Below are positions 24,040-32,777 of a DNA stretch of 64,000 bases, in pieces. The translations under genes and the position numbers were made by a program. Under the pieces are notes generated by a model. That model did not search any database, was not told the DNA's origin, and saw only the letters and a list, made by a program, of their open reading frames with translations. Position 1 is the first letter of the stretch. Each line of letters opens with the position of its first letter. This DNA is from Thalassobacter stenotrophicus (GTDB lineage: Bacteria > Pseudomonadota > Alphaproteobacteria > Rhodobacterales > Rhodobacteraceae). The stretch covers positions 62,001 to 126,000 of the forward strand of contig NZ_CYRX01000031.1 of NCBI RefSeq assembly GCF_001458315.1, written 5' to 3'.

Positions 24040-25365
24040 CTAGAACGTGCAAAAATGCGTGTCCTCGTCCGCGCCGGTGGCGTTTTCAAAATCCGCGGCC
24101 TCTGGAATGCGGCCAAAGGCAATTTTGCCGCCTACATATCCCCCTGGCACCGTTTCATGAGCCCCAAGCGACAGCGCTTTGCCCCCAAACCGCGCCCGCA
24201 CCTGATCCATTGTATCGCTTATGGTTTCCCAACGGGCACGGTCGCTTGCATCGTTTGACATCATATCAAACAAATCGCCCGTAATATCCGCGTCGCCGTC
24301 TAACCCGTGCAACACCACCGAAACGGCATGAGGGGTAAAGGTCAGATGCCTCCGCGCCTCTGCCAAACCTTGCCCAAGGGTTCGGACAAAACTGCGGTCA
24401 TCGCGGGACGGTTGGAACTGACTTTCCCAGTTCCACCGAAGCGCCTCGGCGCTTTTGGTGCGGGTGGATCGTAGGCGTTGACTGCGCAAAGACAGCGATA
24501 GGCGTGATGCGCGCAGATCAGCCCGACGCAACCGGCGCGCGGCCCCCGCTAGCAACTGGCGCGCGCAATCCTCGACCTTATCCGGCGTGCGCCAATCGGA
24601 GGGCAATACGCGGCTATGACCAAACATCCGCTTGCGGGTGGCCGCGCGGGGCGCGTGGGTGCCATGCAATTCATGCCAGAGCCGCTCTCCCTCTACGTTG
24701 CCCCAAATCGCGCGGGCCTGTTTGGGCGCAAGGGCCCAAAGACCGTTAAAGTCATGCACCCCAGCCGCAGCCAGCCGTGTCATCATCCCCTCCCCAAGGC
24801 CCGGCAATTTACCAAGCTTGAGGTCCGCAAGTTGGGCGGGCAGCATCGCGGGATCCAACACAAGCGTGCCATTCGGCTTATGCCTTTCTGCGGCGATTTT
24901 CGCCAACAACTCCGTCGGGGCCATCCCGATTGAGCAGGTCAAAACGGGGCTGAATTCACGGGCCAATGCCGTCTTGATCCGTTTGGCCAAAACCAAACAC
25001 TGCCGCCCCTCGCTGGGCAGCAAGGCGCACACGACCTCATCAATGGATCTGACGTGCTGGATCGGCACGACCGTTTCAATCACCGCCAATATCCGCTTGT
25101 GCAGGCGCACGTAAACATCGGGCCGGGCCACAACGAAAGTCATGTCAGGGAGTATCGCCCGCGCCTCACGCGCAGGCATATTGTTTTTCACGCCTAACGC
25201 CTTGGCCTCACGACTGACAGCGATGCACCCGGTATGGGCGGAATCGAGCGCCACCACCCCAATCGGCTTGCCCCGCAAATCCGGGTTAAAGTACTGCTCA
25301 GCGGAGGCGAAAAAGCTGTCAAAATCCAGATATAGCCGCTCCGGCAGGTGGGGATTGTCGGACAT
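24040..25365 (-). CDS. Y-family DNA polymerase (DinB/ImuB-like)
   Basis: About 441 residues of translesion polymerase. The palm shows YLDFDSFFASAEQ with the first metal-binding Asp and VRSIDEVVCAL with the second Asp-Glu pair; both are intact, so catalysis is plausible. LTCSIGMAPTELLAKIAAERHKP and LPGLGEGMMTRLAAAGV are the fingers and helix-hairpin-helix regions. The little-finger domain follows (RSFVRTLGQGLAEAR). The ATG at 25365 has an excellent GGAGGG ribosome site. It is a DinB relative, but not close enough for me to assign as standard Pol IV. Confidence 0.8.
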   Translation of the reverse strand: MSDNPHLPERLYLDFDSFFASAEQYFNPDLRGKPIGVVALDSAHTGCIAVSREAKALGVKNNMPAREARAILPDMTFVVARPDVYVRLHKRILAVIETVVPIQHVRSIDEVVCALLPSEGRQCLVLAKRIKTALAREFSPVLTCSIGMAPTELLAKIAAERHKPNGTLVLDPAMLPAQLADLKLGKLPGLGEGMMTRLAAAGVHDFNGLWALAPKQARAIWGNVEGERLWHELHGTHAPRAATRKRMFGHSRVLPSDWRTPDKVEDCARQLLAGAARRLRRADLRASRLSLSLRSQRLRSTRTKSAEALRWNWESQFQPSRDDRSFVRTLGQGLAEARRHLTFTPHAVSVVLHGLDGDADITGDLFDMMSNDASDRARWETISDTMDQVRARFGGKALSLGAHETVPGGYVGGKIAFGRIPEAADFENATGADEDTHFCTF

Positions 25366-25513
25366 GCTCACCCTCCTTTCGGGCGTTTCTTGGATGCGGA
25401 TGTCAGAAAGTAATACCGGATGTGCCCGGGAACAGGGCCAACAGGTTGCCAGCCCCCTGATTGCCGCTATCTGCTGACCTCTGCAAGGGCCGCAGTGGGG
25501 AGCATAACCAGAC

Positions 25514-25906
25514 ATGACAGCCACAAGCACAATCGAATTGCGCGACATGATCCTGCCGACGGACATTGGGACCTATGGACCCGATGAACCTGTGCCCGAT
25601 CATCACCTTTTGGATCTGACGCTTTCGGTTGCCCCGGCACGCGTTCTGATCCCCAATGATGAAATGGACCATGTGTTTGACTATGATCCGTTGATCGCTG
25701 CCGTTCAGACCCTTGCCAAGACAGGCCACCGCGAAACCCAAGAATGGCTGATCACCCAAATTGCCCAGCTTTGCGCTACATTTGACGACATCCAAGGCGT
25801 AGACATTTGCCTGCGCAAATTCCCAGTTGCCCACGCGAGCGGCACATTGGGCGTGCGCCTGACCCTGCAACAGGACGATCTGACCGCCCTGCGCGACCCG
25901 CAATAA
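25514..25906 (+). CDS. Dihydroneopterin aldolase family protein (FolB-like)
   Basis: 130 residues of tunnelling-fold type: IELRDMILPTDIGTYGPDEPVPDHHLLDLTL matches the FolB start (IGTYGPDE in place of the usual IGVYEHER), then DYDPLIAAVQTLAKTG and HRETQEWLITQIAQL with the conserved Glu. FolB converts dihydroneopterin in folate synthesis. The altered active-site loop means a related function is possible. It has GTGGGGAGC upstream and stands just before the DUF6880 gene. Confidence 0.7.
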   Translation: MTATSTIELRDMILPTDIGTYGPDEPVPDHHLLDLTLSVAPARVLIPNDEMDHVFDYDPLIAAVQTLAKTGHRETQEWLITQIAQLCATFDDIQGVDICLRKFPVAHASGTLGVRLTLQQDDLTALRDPQ

Positions 25907-25954
25907 CCGCGAAAGTCGGTTGCAAAGCCCCCTCCTGAAAGCCCATCTTTTCCT

Positions 25955-27388
25955 ATGTCCAAAAAGACCCTGAATGCGGCCAACCTTGCGGCCCTCGGCG
26001 CCGAGCGCTTGGCTGATCTTCTGATCGAAGTCAGCACCGGAAGCGCCGATATCAAACGGCGGCTACGGATGGAGTTGAGCCATAACCTTGGCCCGGAAGA
26101 GTTGGCCCATGACGTGCGCAAACGATTGGTCTCGCTTCGCAAATCCAAAAGCTATGTCAGTTGGCGCAAGCGCAAAGCACTTGTGACCGATCTAAACACA
26201 CAGATCGCTATGATCGTGGACAAAATCGCGCCGGAAGATCCCAGCACGGCGTTTGAGTTGTTGTGGCAGTTCATGGAACTTGCACCATCGATCTATGCGC
26301 GCGCGGATGATCGTCGCGGCGATATAGAAGACGTGTTTCAAGCCGCCCTCCAGCATTTTGAAAACATCGGCCCCCGCGCTCAGATGGATCGCGCAGCCTT
26401 AGCTGAGCGTGTGTGGTCCGCGGTATCGGACAACGCGCATGGTGAGTGGAACGATATCATCGGGCTCTTGGCCGAAACGTTGGGCACGGACGGGCTTGAT
26501 GCGCTTAAACAACAGGTGCAGCAATACCGCGATGCGCCCGGCTCCGATACGGGCTCGGATCACGAGGCTTTTGAATTCTTGCGCTCCCTCAGAGGGGATC
26601 GAGACTACCGTGCCGAGCGACGCCTAGCCTTGGTGCGCAAGTGCCTGCAAGAGATTGCCGAGGTCAGCGGCGATACAAATGCCTATATTGCCCAGTTCAC
26701 GCCCGATGACCTGCAACGCAAATCTGTCGCGGCCGAGGTCGCAATGTTGAAGGTATCAGAGGGGCAAGCCGAAGACGCGCTCACCATTTTAGAAAACGCC
26801 GAGCGGTCTCGTGGCACCTATGGCCAAGACGCATGGGATAGCGCGTATATCGACACCCTGTTGGCGCTGGACCGCACCCAAGACGCACAAGCACATCGCT
26901 GGACCTGCTTCGAGGCTAACTTGAACGCATCGCACCTGCGTGCCTTTCTCAAAGTTTTGCCAGATTTTGACGACGTCGAGGCCGAGGACCGCGCGCGTGC
27001 GCACGTTTTGACCTATCCAAATTTGGCGGCAGCCTTGCACTTTTGCCTCACGTGGCCTGACCTATTGACCGCATCTCAGTTGGTGATGGCACGGGCGGAT
27101 CAGCTTGACGGTGAGGACTATGAGTTCCTGAACGGAGCCGCGGATGCCTTGCGCGCGCAATACCCTCTGGCCGCCATTCTGCTGCTTCGTGCGATGATCG
27201 ACTTTGCCCTGTGTTCAGGTCGCACGTCGCGGTACGGACACGCGATCAACCATTTGCGCGACTGTGAGGCGCTTAGCCTTGAGATCCTCGACTACGGTGA
27301 TGTGCAAACGCACTCTGACTATCGCAAAGCGCTGCAAACGATGCATGCAGGCAAATCAACATTTTGGGCGCGGATGGAAAACAGGTGA
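25955..27388 (+). CDS. DUF6880 family protein
   Basis: 477 residues, all helical in appearance and without signal or membrane segments. The start (ALGAERLADLLIEVSTGSADIKRRLRMEL) and the run of helical repeats (AEDALTILENAERSRG; AYIDTLLALDRTQDAQAHRW) suggest a TPR- or HEAT-like scaffold. It matches my recollection of DUF6880 proteins of Rhodobacterales. Function is unknown, although proteins of this type are sometimes linked with SWIM zinc-finger genes. It follows folB by 48 bp and may share its transcript. Confidence 0.7.
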   Translation: MSKKTLNAANLAALGAERLADLLIEVSTGSADIKRRLRMELSHNLGPEELAHDVRKRLVSLRKSKSYVSWRKRKALVTDLNTQIAMIVDKIAPEDPSTAFELLWQFMELAPSIYARADDRRGDIEDVFQAALQHFENIGPRAQMDRAALAERVWSAVSDNAHGEWNDIIGLLAETLGTDGLDALKQQVQQYRDAPGSDTGSDHEAFEFLRSLRGDRDYRAERRLALVRKCLQEIAEVSGDTNAYIAQFTPDDLQRKSVAAEVAMLKVSEGQAEDALTILENAERSRGTYGQDAWDSAYIDTLLALDRTQDAQAHRWTCFEANLNASHLRAFLKVLPDFDDVEAEDRARAHVLTYPNLAAALHFCLTWPDLLTASQLVMARADQLDGEDYEFLNGAADALRAQYPLAAILLLRAMIDFALCSGRTSRYGHAINHLRDCEALSLEILDYGDVQTHSDYRKALQTMHAGKSTFWARMENR

Positions 27389-27415
27389 CGCCCACGCCGA
27401 TTTGGCCGAAGCACG

Positions 27416-28486
27416 CTAACCTATCCGACACGCGGCCAAGCCCGCCTCATCCGGCGATAGGCCCAGCCCCGGCTTGTCGGGGACGTGGATTTGACCATCC
27501 ACCATGTTGATCCCCTCTGGCATCAAAAGCCGGACGATCCGCGATTGTGCCCGGTGCAGCTCTACCGCGCCGGACGCCAGCGCGCCGCAGACCCAATGAA
27601 GGTTGATGATTTCCCAGCCCCCCGCTGGTGAAACATTCATGCCCAGTTGCGCGGCGTCTATGGCCGGGCCAAAGCCACCGGTGAACACCGCGTTGGGTTG
27701 GAGCACTTTCACCCCTGCGCCCGCCAATAGCCCGAAGCGTTCGAGGCTTTGTTCCATCTGTCCCGCGCCGAGCGGCACACCCTGCCCCGCCAGTGCCGCA
27801 AGGCCTGCGGTGTCGTTGCCGTGCACAGGCTCCTCCAACCAAGTGAGGTTCAGATCGCCCGCACCGCGCACAAATGCCAATGCGGCTTCCACGTCCATAC
27901 GGCAATTAGCGTCTGCAATCAATTCTGCCCGTGGACCTATGGCATCGCGCACCGCGCTTAGCCGGGCTAGGTCTTGGGCCACCGTCCTGCCCTTGGCTGC
28001 GATCAAGACCTTCACCCCAAGGGCACCGGCCGCAACCTCGCGCCCGCAGCTTTCGACCAACGCGTCGGTGTCCAGTTCCGGAAATCCGCAGGTGACATGA
28101 ACCGGGGCCGCGCGCCGCTGCCCCCCAAGCAGCGAGGCCACGCTTTGCCCCGACCGTTTGGCGCGAATATCCGTGAGCGCGATGTCCAAAGCCGACAGCC
28201 CTGACACCACGACCCCACCCATCTGCCTTGGATTGAACTTCTTGGCGATGTCGGCGGCGGGGTCGTGCGATCCGCGGCTCAAGACATCGGGCACCACGCG
28301 ATTGAGGAAATGTGCAACTTCGGGCGCAAGAAACCGTCCCGTTACGCCCGTGCCTTCAACCCCATCTGGGTCGCGCAGCAGCAGCCTGACAAAGGTAAAG
28401 CTGTCCGCACCGGAATACGGCCCCGGATCCCCGGGACCACCCAACGGGCAATGCACGGACGCCTCAACATGCCACGTAGCACCCAT
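27416..28486 (-). CDS. Enolase-superfamily (MR/MLE) protein with altered active site
   Basis: 356 residues with capping and barrel domains of the mandelate racemase/muconate lactonising enzyme type. Two metal ligands are in place (LIADANCRM and WLEEPVHG). Other catalytic positions differ: the KxK motif reads KVL, the third metal Glu of the GE motif is Gln (LGAGQMEQS), the Asp of QPD is Asn (LQPNAVFTGG), and the His of SPHG is Ala (SPAGGWEI). It may bind ligand without normal chemistry. It follows the AbrB gene by 1 nt. Confidence 0.8.
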   Translation of the reverse strand: MGATWHVEASVHCPLGGPGDPGPYSGADSFTFVRLLLRDPDGVEGTGVTGRFLAPEVAHFLNRVVPDVLSRGSHDPAADIAKKFNPRQMGGVVVSGLSALDIALTDIRAKRSGQSVASLLGGQRRAAPVHVTCGFPELDTDALVESCGREVAAGALGVKVLIAAKGRTVAQDLARLSAVRDAIGPRAELIADANCRMDVEAALAFVRGAGDLNLTWLEEPVHGNDTAGLAALAGQGVPLGAGQMEQSLERFGLLAGAGVKVLQPNAVFTGGFGPAIDAAQLGMNVSPAGGWEIINLHWVCGALASGAVELHRAQSRIVRLLMPEGINMVDGQIHVPDKPGLGLSPDEAGLAACRIG

Positions 28487-28487
28487 T

Positions 28488-29540
28488 TTATTGGTCCCCC
28501 GTCCTCGGTCCGGAAAACCCCAACAGCCGTGCTGCGATGGGCGAACACGTTAGGATAAAGAACACCCGGATCACGTGATGCAAAACGACAAAGCCCAAAT
28601 CCGCCCCAACAACGATGGCCAAAATCGCCATCTCTGCCTGTCCGGCGGGGGCAAAGGCCAAGAAGCCATCCAATGCTGGGGCAAGTCTCATCAAGATCAC
28701 GGCCTCGGCGAAGGCTGCGGCTACAGCTGCTACGATCACCACATAGACCAACCCCGCGAAGGCGTCTTTGTGCAGCTCGGCCAACGTGACCCCGGCATAG
28801 CCCGCACCCAGCCCCATCCCGATAAAGAACTGTGCCGCCAAGATCGCCTCGGACGGGGGGCGGTAATGGATGACATCCCCAAGCGATAACGCCGCCGCAA
28901 GGACCATCGGCCCGATGATAGCTGCGCCAAAGATGCCGATCCGCGCCGCAACCTTCCAACCGATGATGGCGGCCGCGGCCATGATCACCAACTCATGCAG
29001 GGGCAGCGTCGCCGCTGGCGCACCAATTGGGTTGTCGAGGTCAGCACCAAACCCCACCACCATGATGATCGGAGCCACCAACACTATGACCAGCAACCGC
29101 GTTGCATGGATCAGGGTAAGCGTGCGGACATTGGCATCAGATTCCTCTCCAAAGGCCGTCATTTCCTGCAAACCACCGGGCATGGATGCAAAGAAGGCCG
29201 TGGGCTGATCCAGCCCATACACCCGACGAAAAAACGGAATGCCAATGCACGCGATCACAATCACATAGACCGGCACCATCGCGAGCGAGATCACCATTTG
29301 CGGCGCGCGCTCAATCAGCTCTGGCGTGATCGAGGCCCCTATTGCGACCCCAAGAACGGTGCGCATTAGCGTCCCGAGCTTGCCCGGCTTGGCCACGGGC
29401 ATTCCAGCCAAGGCCGCCAGCAGACAGGCAACCAACGGGCCGAATAAGAACGGCAGCGGAGCACCCAGCCACACGAGGAGCACTGTCCCCACGCCCGACA
29501 AGGCGATCGTCCCAGCAATGCCCGATATATTGCCCATCAT
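28488..29540 (-). CDS. AbrB-family membrane transporter
   Basis: About 350 residues with around ten hydrophobic segments. It shows two related halves typical of the AbrB duplication family: LGAPLPFLFGPLVACLLAAL with VLGVAIGASITPE, and later IFGAAIIGPMVLAAALSL with FIGMGLGAGYAG. SMPGGLQEMTAFGEESDANV and FAPAGQAEMAILAIVVGAD are the matching signature loops. The family is thought to export or import small organic molecules, including aromatic acids in some bacteria. The middle gene of an SDR-AbrB-enolase operon, so it may move the same compound. Confidence 0.85.
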   Translation of the reverse strand: MMGNISGIAGTIALSGVGTVLLVWLGAPLPFLFGPLVACLLAALAGMPVAKPGKLGTLMRTVLGVAIGASITPELIERAPQMVISLAMVPVYVIVIACIGIPFFRRVYGLDQPTAFFASMPGGLQEMTAFGEESDANVRTLTLIHATRLLVIVLVAPIIMVVGFGADLDNPIGAPAATLPLHELVIMAAAAIIGWKVAARIGIFGAAIIGPMVLAAALSLGDVIHYRPPSEAILAAQFFIGMGLGAGYAGVTLAELHKDAFAGLVYVVIVAAVAAAFAEAVILMRLAPALDGFLAFAPAGQAEMAILAIVVGADLGFVVLHHVIRVFFILTCSPIAARLLGFSGPRTGDQ

Positions 29541-29571
29541 GTGCCGCCTAACGGAGTGTATTTCTGTGCAT

Positions 29572-30309
29572 CTAGGTTGTCTCACCACCATTAACGGCGA
29601 TCATCTGGCCGGTCACAAACCGCGCCTCGGGTGAGGCCAGATAGCCAACCGCCGCGGCGATATCCTCGGATGTGCCCATGAAACCCGCCGGGATACTGCC
29701 CACACGCTTGGGGTCTTGCGTGTCCCCGCCATCCTTGGCGATTTGCCCCGGTGAGATCGCATTTGCGGTGATCCCCTTGGAAGCGAACTCAGTGGACAGC
29801 GCCTTAGTTAGCCCCCAAACCCCGTGTTTGGCGGCAGAAATCGGCGCCCCCTCATAATAGCCTTTGATCGCCTTCATCCCCGCAAAGTTGATGATCCGGC
29901 CCCACCCCTGTTCGACCATACCGGGCAGAAACGCCCGCGCAGTTCGGAAAGAACCTGTCAGCGCGACATCCACGACACCGTTCCAATCGTCATCCGACAT
30001 TTCCAGGAACGGCTTGTGCGGGCGTCGGGCCGCATTGTTCACCAGAATATCAATCGCGCCGAACTGCGCCAATGCAGCCTTGGTGATCCGCTCGACGTCC
30101 TGTGCATTGCTCATGTCGCCCATCGCGACCATGGCCTCAACACCGTGCGCGCGCACGGCCGTGGCGGTGCCTTCGCAGGCCTGCGTATTGCTGGATCCAT
30201 TGACCACGACATTCGCCCCAAGCTGCGCCAGCCGAACCGCAACGCCCCGTCCGATGTTCTGCCCTGAGCCGGAAACGAACGCCGTCTTCCCTGTAAGTGT
30301 GCGATCCAT
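29572..30309 (-). CDS. SDR-fold protein lacking the catalytic Ser and Tyr
   Basis: 245 residues with a good SDR fold: cofactor loop SGSGQNIGRG, DILVNNAARRP, ALSTEFASKGITANAISPGQI and the ending VTGQMIAVNGGE. In the active-site segment GRIINFAGMKAIKGYYEGAPISAAKHG the Lys is present, but the residue four before it is Ile instead of Tyr, and the residue 13 before that is Gly instead of Ser. Usual hydride-transfer chemistry is thus doubtful. The ATG at 30309 has GGAGGGC upstream. It is the first gene of its operon, divergent from a GntR regulator. Confidence 0.82.
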   Translation of the reverse strand: MDRTLTGKTAFVSGSGQNIGRGVAVRLAQLGANVVVNGSSNTQACEGTATAVRAHGVEAMVAMGDMSNAQDVERITKAALAQFGAIDILVNNAARRPHKPFLEMSDDDWNGVVDVALTGSFRTARAFLPGMVEQGWGRIINFAGMKAIKGYYEGAPISAAKHGVWGLTKALSTEFASKGITANAISPGQIAKDGGDTQDPKRVGSIPAGFMGTSEDIAAAVGYLASPEARFVTGQMIAVNGGETT

Positions 30310-30401
30310 AGGCAGCCGCCCTCCTGTTGCAGTCCGCAAAGCAGACGTTACGTTAACTCTATCATTTGGGTACTGAGGCTTAAGGGGTTAATCAACGAAA
30401 T

Positions 30402-30418
30402 AATGTTGACAATCGACA
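30402..30418. promoter_or_regulatory. Candidate GntR operator between SDR and gntR genes
   Basis: AATGTTGACAATCGACA lies in the 150-bp divergent gap. It contains a TGT-TG-ACA core and outer ATGT/ACAT arms, and shares TGTTGACAA with the gap before the second GntR gene. TTGACA could equally be a -35 box. Autoregulation is inferred from position. Confidence 0.35.
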
Positions 30419-30459
30419 TTTAATATTGCTGCATATGCATACCAGAGTGGGGGGACATC

Positions 30460-31140
30460 ATGGTAAACAACCTAGAATTGAAGCGAAAAAAGCCACTCGT
30501 CCTCGAAGTGAGGGATGAACTGGAGCGAATGATTCTGGGCGGCGAAGTCCCTGCTGGTGAGCGATTGAATGAACAAACCCTTGCGGCTTTGATGGGCGTC
30601 AGCCGCGCCCCTGTGCGGGAGGCTGCCCGCTCACTGGAGAAAGACGGGTTGGTCACAACCGTAGCCAATAAGGGTGTTTACGTCCGCAAGCTGACCTTGG
30701 ATGACGCGCTTGAGCTGTATGAATTGCGCGCCATGGTGTTTGGCTATTTGTGCGCACGGGTCGCGGCCACCGGCGACGACCAAGCCCTTGCTGACTTGCG
30801 CACCAGCTTGAGCCGAATGTCCGAAGCTGCCGAGCGTGAGGACGAAAGTACCTACTTCACCGAAAACCTCGCATTTCACGACAAAATTGCAGAAGCCGCC
30901 GACAGCAGACGGGTGGCCGAACTGTATATCAGTCTTTGCAAAGAAGTGCGCCTGATGCGCCTGCGGGTTCTGAGCGGTCCATTGGCGTTAGAGGTCTCAA
31001 ATCAAGAGCACGAGGCGATTGTCCGCGCGATTGAAAGCGGGGACATCAAAGCCGCAAGTCGCGCTGGCAGCCAACACCACCTGAACGGCAAACAACGTCT
31101 TCTGGGCACCTACAGCCGCGAGCGAGGCGCGCAAACATAA
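30460..31140 (+). CDS. GntR-family regulator with FCD domain
   Basis: 226 residues. The N-terminal winged helix includes ILGGEVPAGERLNEQTLAALMGVSRAPVREAARSLEKDGLV. The C-terminal FCD all-helical ligand domain includes LYELRAMVFGYLCARVAA, a metal-site-type FHDKIAEAA, and EHEAIVRAIESGDIKAAS. GGGGGA precedes the ATG. It probably controls both the divergent SDR-AbrB-enolase operon and the tctCBA genes downstream, in response to an organic acid. Confidence 0.88.
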   Translation: MVNNLELKRKKPLVLEVRDELERMILGGEVPAGERLNEQTLAALMGVSRAPVREAARSLEKDGLVTTVANKGVYVRKLTLDDALELYELRAMVFGYLCARVAATGDDQALADLRTSLSRMSEAAEREDESTYFTENLAFHDKIAEAADSRRVAELYISLCKEVRLMRLRVLSGPLALEVSNQEHEAIVRAIESGDIKAASRAGSQHHLNGKQRLLGTYSRERGAQT

Positions 31141-31217
31141 CGACAAGACCCCAAATGATCACAGGCACAAAAACCGCCGGATCATTCGCTTTCTTTTGGA
31201 TATAGGGAGGAAAATCC

Positions 31218-32207
31218 ATGGAACTGACGAAAACTCTTGGACGCCGGATGTTGGGCGCGGCTTGTGCTGCGGCCATTGCGGCACCACTGGCCGTCGCGAC
31301 ACCTGCGATCGCACAAAGCTACCCATCCGCAGACGAGACGCTGGATTGGACCATCGCGTTCGGTCCCGGTGGCGGCAACGACATCATGGCCCGCAGCATC
31401 ATCGAAATTCTCAACAAGTACGACCTGTATGATGGTGAGATTTCGGCCGAAAACCGCGCGGGCGGTTCAGGCGCTGTGGGCTGGGGCTATCTCTATGGCC
31501 AAGACGGCAACGCCTACGGCATTTCGACCACATCGGGCAGCTTTGTCACCACCCCGCTTCAGGCGGATACACCGTGGCAACCCGAAAGCTTCACCCCCGT
31601 GGCCCTTTTGGCAACCGATGACCTTGTGCTGGTTGTAAACGGCGACAGTGAGATCGACACGATCGACGAATTCATTGCAAACGCCAAAGCGAACCCCACG
31701 AATATCGGCGGCACCGGTTCGGTCAATGTGGACTTCATCGTGCCGACGCTGTTTGCGGAAAAGGCGGGGTTCGAGTTCGATTACGTCTCGTTCAACTCCA
31801 TGTCCGAGCAGACGACCGCCCTGTTGTCCAACGCGCTTGATGCGATGGTCGGCAACCCCGGTGAGATCCTCGGTCTCATCGAGTCTGGTGATCTGAAACC
31901 ACTGGTGTTCTCTGGCCAAACAACGCCCGCCGCACTGGAAGGCGTGCCAACAATGGGAAGCATCGGCTTTGACATCGGTGTGTCGATGCCACGCGGTCTG
32001 ATCCTTGCCCCCAACGCCCCAGCAGAGGCGCAGGAGTGGTGGATCAACACCATGAAAGAAGTCGTGCAGACGCCAGAATGGGGTGAATATATCTCCAGCA
32101 ACACGCTGACCCCCACGGTTCTGTATGGTGAAGACTTCCGCCAGTTCCTCGTGAACACAAAGAACGGCTTTGAGGTTGTTCTGCGCGAAGTCGGCGCAAT
32201 CGACTAA
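31218..32207 (+). CDS. tctC: Tripartite tricarboxylate transporter substrate-binding protein
   Basis: 329 residues of the Bug/TctC family. The signal peptide ends near AVATPAIA, followed by WTIAFGPGGGNDIMARSI, the family's ligand loop, and ISAENRAGGSGAVGWGYL. ATDDLVLVVN, TGSVNVDFIVPTLFAEKAG and LDAMVGNPGEILGLIESGDLKPLV are further signatures. It captures a carboxylate in the periplasm for TctAB. AGGGAGG precedes the ATG. The ligand is not evident; nearby matB and CoA-transferase genes suggest a dicarboxylate. Confidence 0.9.
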   Translation: MELTKTLGRRMLGAACAAAIAAPLAVATPAIAQSYPSADETLDWTIAFGPGGGNDIMARSIIEILNKYDLYDGEISAENRAGGSGAVGWGYLYGQDGNAYGISTTSGSFVTTPLQADTPWQPESFTPVALLATDDLVLVVNGDSEIDTIDEFIANAKANPTNIGGTGSVNVDFIVPTLFAEKAGFEFDYVSFNSMSEQTTALLSNALDAMVGNPGEILGLIESGDLKPLVFSGQTTPAALEGVPTMGSIGFDIGVSMPRGLILAPNAPAEAQEWWINTMKEVVQTPEWGEYISSNTLTPTVLYGEDFRQFLVNTKNGFEVVLREVGAID

Positions 32208-32225
32208 GCCCACTTTGGCGAATAC

Positions 32226-32258
32226 GTCGTCGGCCCCGCATAGGTTGGGGCCGACGAC
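32226..32258 (+). terminator. Hairpin between tctC and tctB
   Basis: A perfect 12-bp stem (GTCGTCGGCCCC with GGGGCCGACGAC) has a 9-nt loop, just after the tctC stop. There is no T run, so it is more likely a 3' stabiliser or processing boundary than a full terminator. Confidence 0.6.
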
Positions 32259-32282
32259 AAGACCCAACAGGACATCAAGATC

Positions 32283-32729
32283 ATGCGCGTCGCCTTCTTT
32301 GTCGTTCTCCTCGCGGGGGCGATCTTCTACTCTTATGTGGCCTATGCCGACCTCAACTTCTTGACGCGAACGGGCCGACCTGGTCCGGGCTTTTTCCCTC
32401 GATTGATTGGTACCGCCGCCATCATCTTCACGCTTTGGACCCTCGTTGAGGAACTGCGCAAAGCCGAGCGCGAGCGCACCGATCCCAGAAAATGGAAAGA
32501 CGTCGTGATCCTGATGGCACTGGCCTGTAGCTACGCTGTCCTTTTGAAGCTGTTCGGCGGCTTTGTGGCGACAGTTATCTTCCTTGGCGCGACTTTGATG
32601 CTGCTGAACCGGGCACAACCCATCAAGAACGTCCTTGTCGCGACCCTTGTGCCAAGCGGAGTGTACCTGCTGTTTGACCGCGTTCTAAACGCCAACATGC
32701 CCCCGGCGCTGTTTGAACTACCGATATGA
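32283..32729 (+). CDS. tctB: Tripartite tricarboxylate transporter small permease
   Basis: 148 residues with four predicted membrane helices (VAFFVVLLAGAIFYSYVAYA; FPRLIGTAAIIFTLWTLVEEL; VILMALACSYAVLLKLFGGF; FVATVIFLGATLML). This is the usual TctB topology with a charged loop between helices 2 and 3 (RKAERERTDPRKWKD; here shown in part). It works with TctA as the membrane complex. The gene lies between tctC and tctA in the standard order. Confidence 0.85.
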   Translation: MRVAFFVVLLAGAIFYSYVAYADLNFLTRTGRPGPGFFPRLIGTAAIIFTLWTLVEELRKAERERTDPRKWKDVVILMALACSYAVLLKLFGGFVATVIFLGATLMLLNRAQPIKNVLVATLVPSGVYLLFDRVLNANMPPALFELPI

Positions 32730-32777
32730 CCTTTACGCCCTACTGGCTGCGCGCCACCCTTTTGCCGGAGTAGACCC

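Noticed and set aside
31467-32618. 383-codon minus-strand frame over tctC and tctB
   Set aside because: TctC and TctB on the other strand are certain; this is an antisense shadow.
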